Source: Tubulanus polymorphus (Eukaryota; Nemertea; Palaeonemertea; Tubulaniformes; Tubulanidae). Taken from it: DNA of 64,000 nt. The number at the start of each line of letters is the position of its first letter. Position 1 is the stretch's first letter. The translations under genes were made by a program, and so were the position numbers. Below are positions 57,448-64,000 of this stretch, piece by piece. Where the stretch lies: the NCBI RefSeq assembly GCF_964204645.1, contig NC_134031.1:9894501-9958500 (forward strand). The letters run 5' to 3'. The notes beneath the pieces were generated by a model. The model made no database searches. It was not told where the DNA came from and saw nothing but the letters and a program-made list of their open reading frames with translations.

Positions 57448-57905
57448 CTATAGCGTCATAAATCCACCTAATTGAAATGATAAATATCCAATCCATTTAT
57501 TTAATTCAGTCATAACTAAATAATCATTTTTTAAATCGTAATATAATCTATTTTCATCATGAATTGGTAGCATATATTTACATAATTTACTATAACCTTT
57601 TACTACATTTTCTGATATCGCATCATTAATTCTAGCTATTCTCGCAGTTTCATAAATCTTAAATAATTTAATAATTTCATCTGATTTCATTGTATCTAAT
57701 TCATTATAAGTTAAATTTTTACTAATATAACTTTTACATTTCCCAGATGCTATTAATATTTCTAATTGATGTTTGCAATAAAGATAATATTCATAATTAT
57801 TGTTTGTAGTAATATCATTTAAAGCACCATTATTATCTGGTGATAATTTAGTTTCTGTTATACCTAAATCATCCAAAGTTTTTTCAATTGGAACATCACT
57901 ATTTT
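57448..57905 (-). pseudogene. Element gene X (copy 7, left arm), 5' end cut by insertion
   Basis: Open frame with LDDLGITETKLSPDNNGALN, LEILIASGKCKSYISKNLTY, IIKLFKIYETARIARINDAI and LNKWIGYLSFQLGGFMTL. The first codons (through SDVPIEK) abut the family 1 element at 57905. About 145 residues remain open. The conserved pattern over three copies supports coding. Confidence 0.65.
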
Positions 57906-59257
57906 TAGGGTTTCTGCTGCCTCGGCAGAAACCCTATTGTATTCCTGCGGATTATTATTTTAACATATTTTCCACTAAATTTTGTCACATAAAAATCATC
58001 TATCAGATTCGACTACTAACAGCTTTTAAACGAAATGTTAAACTCTGATAGTAATATAATAGTCTCTTGCTCCGCGTAGATTCTACGGATGTAGGCCTAC
58101 TGTGCATCCTATTTTGAACTTAAAATTACTTAAAGATAGCACCGATGGAAATAGCAATCGTCGATCATGGCGCGCATACTGGCGCGAATCTGAATGTTCG
58201 TGACGTCATCTCATAAATAGATAAAAAGGAGGGCTCCGAGAATGTCCAAATCACAGGTTATTGTGAATAACTGGGGTTCGACCATTCACAAGTTAAAAAT
58301 GTACTTCCTTGTTTGTGAAGTAAGTTTATTCATACTGTTATCAAAAGCAGTTCCTTTTAAACATTCTATAATAGTATAGTTTTGTTCGTGGATACCAATA
58401 CTTCGAAAAATCAACGGCGGTTTATTTATTTACTATACCGGTACGCGTTTTCTTAATTGAATTGAATTGGTCCGGTCCAAAAGGCGGGTCATACTAGTTG
58501 GCGTCAGAAAATGTCAGCGTCGGTGATACCTTGTTATCGTCGATATTAAACGGTCTAAAGTCAGTTTATACATCACCTACATTACAAATTGGAGGTCCCT
58601 TTGTACATGTACATCACATCGTGACGCAGCGGCGATGGTAATGTCATAGAAGAACAAAGTCAGTTGAAAATACCTACCCACTGCACCGATAAAGAATGAT
58701 TGCTAGCCAGAGACCAGTGACAGTCTGGTGAGTGATGGTACCGTTCGTGATTATGTTTTTACAATGGTTATTGGACGTCAATTTCATATGTGAATTGTAC
58801 TCCCCATCTGATCGCTTGACTTGTCAGACTGACTCCTCTACTAATAGTAAAACTATAAGGCCTTCCCTCCTGCATAGTTTACCCTATAGGCCAAATTTGT
58901 GCTTTGGGCCAAATTCGGTTTTCTTATCTAGTCGACTTTTTTCGGAACGAATAATAACCGAATATGCGCTTAAACTGTCACTAGGGAATGGTAAAAACAC
59001 CGTAGCTTCGTTCTTCTCGATGTTATTTCCCCCAAAACCTGGCACATTAGTACTTTGCGCGTAGTAGCACATGAGCGTAATAGCACATGTGGGTCAACAC
59101 ATCCATGTTGTGAGTTGACTCCTAGGTGGCACTCTTTCAAAAAAACGGAATGTAACGAACTGATTTCGGGTGAAATCTTTGCTCGCATCCTTGAACGACA
59201 TTCTATCCAGAAAGGCAGAAACCCGTTATCGCTGCTTGCAGCTATATTTAGATTTTA
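57905..59257 (-). mobile_element. Hairpin-ended element, family 1, 1.35-kb copy (inverted)
   Basis: Reverse complement of 27850-29192. It starts AGGGTTTCTGCTGCCTCGGC and ends with GCTGCTTGCAGCTATATTT on the + strand. Interrupts the start of gene X. Strong similarity to the other copy suggests recent activity relative to the host element. Confidence 0.82.
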
Positions 59258-59349
59258 CTTTCTTTTCACCTCCGATTTATATAACAAAACAATTAATTGT
59301 GTGGTTGCAACAAGAATTTAACTAGAATGTAACTAAAAATACAATAGAT

Positions 59350-59610
59350 TAACAAGCTAGTTGAGTTTAGATAAATTCATATTTAAATGGGTGTTGTAAT
59401 CAAAATAGTAATTTTGACCTTTTATTATTTTTCAATTTATCCATACATTCATCATGTAAATCATTTGGAATAATATCATTTTCCTCAAGCGCATTTTTCA
59501 TCGATTTTCTATCTTTATTGTAGAATAATACTAAAAATCTAATGTTTTCTCTAAAATCTTTAACAATTGAATTATATTTTTGATTTTAAACCCACATTGT
59601 TATCCCAAGT
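59350..59610 (-). pseudogene. Packaging ATPase C-terminal fragment (copy 7)
   Basis: Contains QKYNSIVKDFRENIRFLVLF, KNALEENDIIPNDLHDE and NNKRSKLLF, matching 30355-30598. It ends at the arm junction near 59612. Confidence 0.85.
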
Positions 59611-59611
59611 T

Positions 59612-61300
59612 TCAAGTTTTATTAGTAAAAATTTAACTTATAATGAATTTGATACAATGAAATCAGATGAAATTATTAAATTATTTAAGATTTATGAAAC
59701 TGCGAGAATAGCTAGAATTAATGATGCGATATCAGACGATAAGGTCCATATGGTCGAAGACAGTGTATGAGGAGATATCAGTTTTAGTGAAAGCAATTGA
59801 CGTGTTTCCAGGGTTTTTTTTAACCATTATGGACATTTTCCCCCAGACAAAAGTGGTCCTATTTTCTCAAAGTCCTGAAAAATTCTTTGAGGAATTGTGA
59901 AAATAAACAAATTATTTTTTTTTCTAAAGACATTTAAATGTTCTTTTTTCTTTCAATATAACGATATTTTTCAATAATAATATGCGTGGATATACATTCC
60001 CTAAAAAAATATAGTGTAATCGTCCATGACATCCTACCCACCTTATTTCCAATAATGGTATAGTCCACGCGTTAACCAATGAAACTGTGTTCTCTGTGCG
60101 TATGATGCTTCAATGAATGAAGTTCATGTGACAGGCACTACTACTAGTGGTAATTTTTATTAACCAAAGACCACATGGTAAAATAGGAATGCACTTAAAA
60201 TGGCTCTAAAAATCATCTAACTTTCCCTTTTGCCTTGGGCTTGACGCCTGATGTGCTTGACTTGGCATAGATACGCTTGTACATTTTTTTCCAAATAAAG
60301 AGAACGGACATTTTTTAACGATCACGGAAGCCCTGCGTCTCTCACTATATCTTTTTTTCTTGTACCGCGCGCCGAACAGTTTATCTTTCGTCAGTCAATC
60401 TGAGTCGGCCTGTGTTAATACGAGGCGGGACACAGCCGCTTGTCTCGCTGTGTGTATACAGCACTGCTGTCTTTTAGTCTACTATTACATGTACTATAGT
60501 ATAACTCACTCGGGGTATTCCCCGAGAATACAGCATTGAATGGCGTGATATGTGATACCGGCTGGCATTACTGGCTGACATTCATTGCCGGCTAACATTC
60601 ATTGCATGAAGAAAATCCTTCACTAGCAGTGCTTTCAAGAAATAAAATCTGGGCTAGTGAATGACTACACAGCAGAGACCACCACACCGATACTATCCCT
60701 GACAGCGTTAACCACGAACTGCGTAGCATCTATGAACTACTTACGAATGTATTAGTACGCGAGCACCTGTGAGGATAGTGGTGGGGATGACACTTCATTG
60801 CTGAGTAAAACTGATGTAGACAATTCACTGATAGGGTGAGCCCTTCGTGTGCCTCAAAACTTTTCATAATTCATCACGAATTTGGGCCTTTAGGTACAAC
60901 AGGCTATGATGTTTATAGCTAGGATCATTCATATAGGCAAATGACGCGTCACAGACAACTTTTTATTGGATTATCAGTTCTATATCGATACAGCATTATG
61001 GGACTATATCCATGGCAGTAGAGATACTGGTGTTGTTCGGTGAACGGCAGAAATTTTACCAGCGACGATCCCTATATGGTTTGACCATAAAATATAGTAA
61101 ACGGCTATAGTAAATTATGTAAATATATGCTACCAATTCATGATGAAAATAGATTATATTCCGATTTAAAAAATGATTATTTAGTTATGACTGAATTAAA
61201 TAAATGGATTGGATATTTATCATTTTAATTAGGTGGATTGACGCTATTATCAACTGGAGTTATAACATTTTCAAATATTGAAAGTAAAAATTTTTCTACA
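59612..61300 (+). pseudogene. Element gene X (copy 7, right arm), split by family 2 insertion
   Basis: 5' part 59612-59742: ISKNLTYNEFDTMKSDEII and KIYETARIARINDAIS. 3' part from 61094: YSKLCKYMLPIHDENRLYSD and LNKWIGYLSF. The 1.35-kb insertion lies between. The N-terminal half is missing because of the head-to-head junction. Confidence 0.75.
59743..61093 (+). mobile_element. Family 2 insertion (about 1.35 kb)
   Basis: Boundaries are set by the interrupted gene X and by comparison with 44258-45532 in reverse: left around AAGGTCCATATGGTCGAAGA, right around CCCTATATGGTTTGACCATA. No coding capacity. The interior includes a CTGTGTTCTCTGTGCGTATG stretch shared by both copies. Confidence 0.82.
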
Positions 61301-61630
61301 ATAAAAGAGCGAAGTGGAAGAGGTGAAGAAAAAACCGAGATCACAGAAACAAATTGAATGGTCTCGGCAATTAGGAATTAAATCGAGAGAATTTAAAAAA
61401 ATAATGAAAATGTTAATAATAATGGTGAAATATTGTTATTTCTACTCCTTCTGATAATAAATTATTTGATAAATATTTATATTTTACAACTGATTTTGTT
61501 CATTTTGATTGGGTGTAGTTGGTATAAAAAATCAAATAAAATTTATGATATTGATAATTCTGAAACTACTACTATCAAAAATGAAAATACTTCTGAAATT
61601 CCAAAATTCACAATAAAAGAAATGGATTAA
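61301..61630 (+). pseudogene. Element gene Y (copy 7, right arm)
   Basis: Membrane helix and tail preserved (LFILIGCSWYKKSNKIYDID, then EIPKFTIKEMD to 61630). The N-terminal basic region is frameshifted and partly deleted. Confidence 0.65.
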
Positions 61631-61789
61631 TATTTTAGAAAAAAAGCAAAAAAATAATTTCATTTTTAATCAATTAAATATCTCACTACTTGTCTATCTA
61701 TGCGGAGCAATTAATTTGTCCAGATAAGTCATTTCGGATTCTTAATATTTAATCAATTTTATTATCAATTTATTTTTTTAAATTTTAAT

Positions 61790-62090
61790 CAAATCATGAT
61801 GCCCGTCTTGATTTTTCCCATGGTAAATTATTTTAAATCCTTCTAAATCTTTTGATTCCTCTGTACTCAATGAAACCATTTATCAGGTAAAAATACTTTA
61901 AATTCTCGCGTTGTACTAACATTACAGTAATTTAAATTTGCTGATACTTTCTCTCCATATTTAGTTTTTATCTTTTCTAATTTCATTATTTTGTGTTCAA
62001 TTTCTTTTGTAACATCGACTAACTTTTTTATTTCAAATTGTTTTTTGCTGGTTTTATTCTGTTGTTTATTGTCGCCAAGAATACCTTTCT
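61790..62090 (-). pseudogene. Element gene Z (copy 7, right arm)
   Basis: Minus-strand remnant with KLVDVTKEIEHKIMKLEKIK, YGEKVSANLNYCNVSTTREF and a C-terminal frameshift near 61880. Mirror of 56590-56885. Confidence 0.6.
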
Positions 62091-62099
62091 ATCTCCAAT

Positions 62100-62183
62100 T
62101 TATTAGAAAAAAAATTACTTGTGGTGATGAGTGGTGTGCCGACCTCTCTACCTCTGATCTGAACTCCTGATATTCCAATTACT
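62100..62183 (+). repeat. Terminal repeat, right end of palindromic copy 7
   Basis: AAAATTACTTGTGGTGATGA, ACCTCTCTACCTCTGATCTG and the outer ATATTCCAATTACT. Confidence 0.85.
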
Positions 62184-62374
62184 AATACTGTTTGAGAAAA
62201 ACGCTCAGAACCTATTTGAATAGGTATATCTACCGTCTAAAGATATAGGGCTTCCATTTGCTGAATGCGCCACAGTTAATGATGCCCTTTTGATAGTTTA
62301 TTAAGTAAGGGAGATGAGTGATTAACTCTACTGTCCATTACCGATATCATGGCTCCGCTGTCAATCATATTATT

Positions 62375-63330
62375 ATAATAAAATCTATCTATGTAGAAAA
62401 TGTTTATCTAAATTTATGACTGAGAAGGCATTATTAAAACATAAAGAATTATGTGATATTAAAGATTTTTGCAAAATTAATAATGCCAACAAAAAAAGAT
62501 TGTAAGTTGAAATTTATTAATCATAAATTTAAAAATATTGTTCCATTTTTAATGTATGGAGATTTTGATCAAGATAGAAAAGAAATATACAATAAAAAGC
62601 AATTATTAAAATCAATGGACAAAGGAAATGAATTAAATGAACACATAATTCAAGACCCACCAATCATAAATACAATTTCAAAAGTTCACCAAAGAGCTGC
62701 TGTTTATGGAATTTATATAAAATCAAATTATCCTGAATTATATCAAAGTCAATATATTTCTTTTATAGGTGAAGATGTAGTAAATGAATTTTGTAATAAA
62801 ATAACTGAATTAGAAAGTGATTTTGCAAAATTATTAAACAAAAATAAAAGAATAGTTATGACAAAAGAAGATGAAATTGATTTTAATTATGCAACTCATT
62901 GTTGTTACTGTGAAAAACGTTTTTATTCATTTGATAAAAAGTTAGAGATCATGATCATTTAATTTCAAAATATCGTGGAGTTGCTCATGAAGATTGCAAT
63001 TTACAAGCTAAGAAAGTTAATTTCGTACCAATATTATTTCATAATTTATCAGGATATGATACTCATCTATTTATAAAACAATCGTCAGGAAAATTAGGCG
63101 CAATTAATCAAGAAATAGAAGAATATAATGCTATAAATGATTTAAATGTAGGAAAATATGATTTTAAACTATTAGCTAAGACATCTGAAAATTATATTTC
63201 ATTTCAATTTGGTTGTTTGAGATTTTTAGATTCTTATAGATTTCTAGCAAGTTCATTAGATAATTTAGCAAAAATTTTAGTTGATAATGATTTTATAACA
63301 AGAGGCCCATGGGCCTTGAAGCATTGGTAG
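62375..63330 (+). pseudogene. DNA polymerase B N-terminal/exonuclease fragment (copy 8)
   Basis: Begins mid-gene at IYLCRKCLSKF (62386), then the exonuclease domain: YGDFDQDRKE, where the exo I Glu and about eight residues are deleted relative to copy 4 (62560), CCYCEKRFYSF (62900), HDHLISKYRGVAHED after a frameshift, exo II HNLSGYDTHLF (63040-63072) and exo III LDSYRFLASSLDNL (63226-63267). It is cut at about 63305. ORF 62453-62962 is the longest open part. Confidence 0.88.
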
Positions 63331-64000
63331 ATTATACTGTGGTATTAAGTGGTTATAATGTTTTACATCTGCCGGCAAATCTTCTATTTGGAACACAAAT
63401 CAATTATAATTTAGCTGAGTGTGATTTTAAACCGATTTAATAATTTCAAATTAGAAATAAGAAATCATAATAGCATTGGTTGACGTCTATGACGTCATGC
63501 CAATGCTAGTAAAATGGATCGAAAATAGTAGTACGAAAAAATAGCGCCGACTGTTCTCATTTTCATAGTAACTTCAAATTGTCACTCCGTTCACGTAAAA
63601 CATTAGAAACAGCTGAAAATTACAAAAAAATGTTTCAATTATTCCCCACAACATAGCGTCGCCAGATTTCTGTTTTTATTGTCCAAAAAGTTATTCGATC
63701 GCATTTTTAGGCCAGCCGTAGGCTGAGCCTATTACTATACAAATGGAGCGAATTTAAATGACATGGTTTCCACACAAAAGGCTCTTTTGCTTGCCAAGTG
63801 AGGGCATATTCGAACAAATCACGTATTTAAGCGTAATCCATTCTCGGAATCGTAGCGAGCAGAATTTTGAAATAGGGTTTCATAAATTTCTTTTCTACAT
63901 TTTTCACGAAAATAAAATCGGGAAAATTTCAATTTTTATCAGGAAGTTGAGTCTTCCCTGTGATTGGTTTATCTGAAAATATCAGCAGCTGTTCACGTGA
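63331..64000. other. Host DNA with one short palindrome
   Basis: No gene recognised. At 63472-63508 AGCATTGG and CCAATGCT flank two GACGTC hexamers. The terminal frame 63758-63976 lacks any family signal. Confidence 0.4.

Larger units (their letters stand above)
56472..62183. mobile_element. Palindromic Polinton-like derivative: two right ends joined head to head
   Basis: Both extremities are terminal repeats: AGTAATTGGAATATCAGGGG at 56472 and its inverted complement ending CCAATTACT at 62183. Each arm carries, from the end inward, gene Z, gene Y and gene X. The arms meet at about 59612, where the ATPase C-terminus of the left arm abuts a truncated gene X of the right arm. Each arm has one further insertion (57905-59257, 59743-61093). 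Polymerase and capsid genes are absent. Confidence 0.8.

Noticed and set aside
58732-59321. Open frames in the hairpin-ended family 1 element
   Set aside because: The corresponding frames are not maintained in the twin copy at 27850-29192, so they are probably chance.
56472-62183. Target-site duplication for the palindromic copy
   Set aside because: The 6-bp flanks compared by eye do not match, so no duplication is claimed.

Overview
The window is nuclear DNA of an animal, most likely a marine invertebrate. A spliced solute-carrier gene, non-LTR retrotransposon fragments, a tRNA-derived SINE, microsatellites and minisatellites are all present. There is no bacterial gene organisation. The species cannot be named from this sequence; a lophotrochozoan-like genome is a guess.

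Two host coding pieces are clear. The first is the 3' half of an SLC2A/GLUT-type facilitative sugar transporter on the + strand, in six exons (7859-7996, 13302-13492, 13633-13743, 13866-14043, 14449-14576, 16017-16235) with canonical GT/AG sites; its 5' exons lie outside the window. The second is an isolated terminal exon at 51600-51902 of unknown identity.

Most of the rest is a graveyard of one AT-rich Polinton/Maverick-like (adintovirus-like) element family. Its hallmarks are a protein-primed family B DNA polymerase with an N-terminal zinc finger, a double-jelly-roll-type major capsid protein, an A32-like packaging ATPase, minor structural or membrane proteins and several unknown small genes, bounded by terminal inverted repeats beginning AGTAATTG. 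Copies or pieces lie at 1555-7006 (-), 8755-9420 (-) with an end at 12965-13072, 17316-19408 (+), 21541-32320 (+, the most complete), 38695-49355 (-), 50575-51142, 51965-52086, 56472-62183 (two right ends fused head to head) and 62375-63330 (+). Every copy carries stops, frameshifts or insertions. No integrase and no adenain-like protease was recognised.

The main discovery is an intein in the polymerase gene. In two copies the catalytic motif C (YFD|TD) is interrupted by about 330-350 codons with intein splicing blocks and a LAGLIDADG homing endonuclease (22724-23773 on +; 43258-45735 on -, itself broken by two later insertions). A third copy 3.6 kb from the first has the empty site with an uninterrupted YFDTDS at 19066-19083. 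Occupied and empty sites of a mobile intein therefore sit side by side in an animal chromosome.

Second-level insertions have landed in these copies: a 1.3-2.7 kb family with hairpin ends (3364-6077, 27850-29192, 57905-59257), a second ~1.3 kb family (44258-45532, 59743-61093) and TTAA-flanked piggyBac-like elements (10413-10929, 43372-43573, 53085-55180). Two arrays of a 31-bp hairpin-containing minisatellite (19409-21540 and 36640-37763) lie in opposite orientation around the most complete copy.
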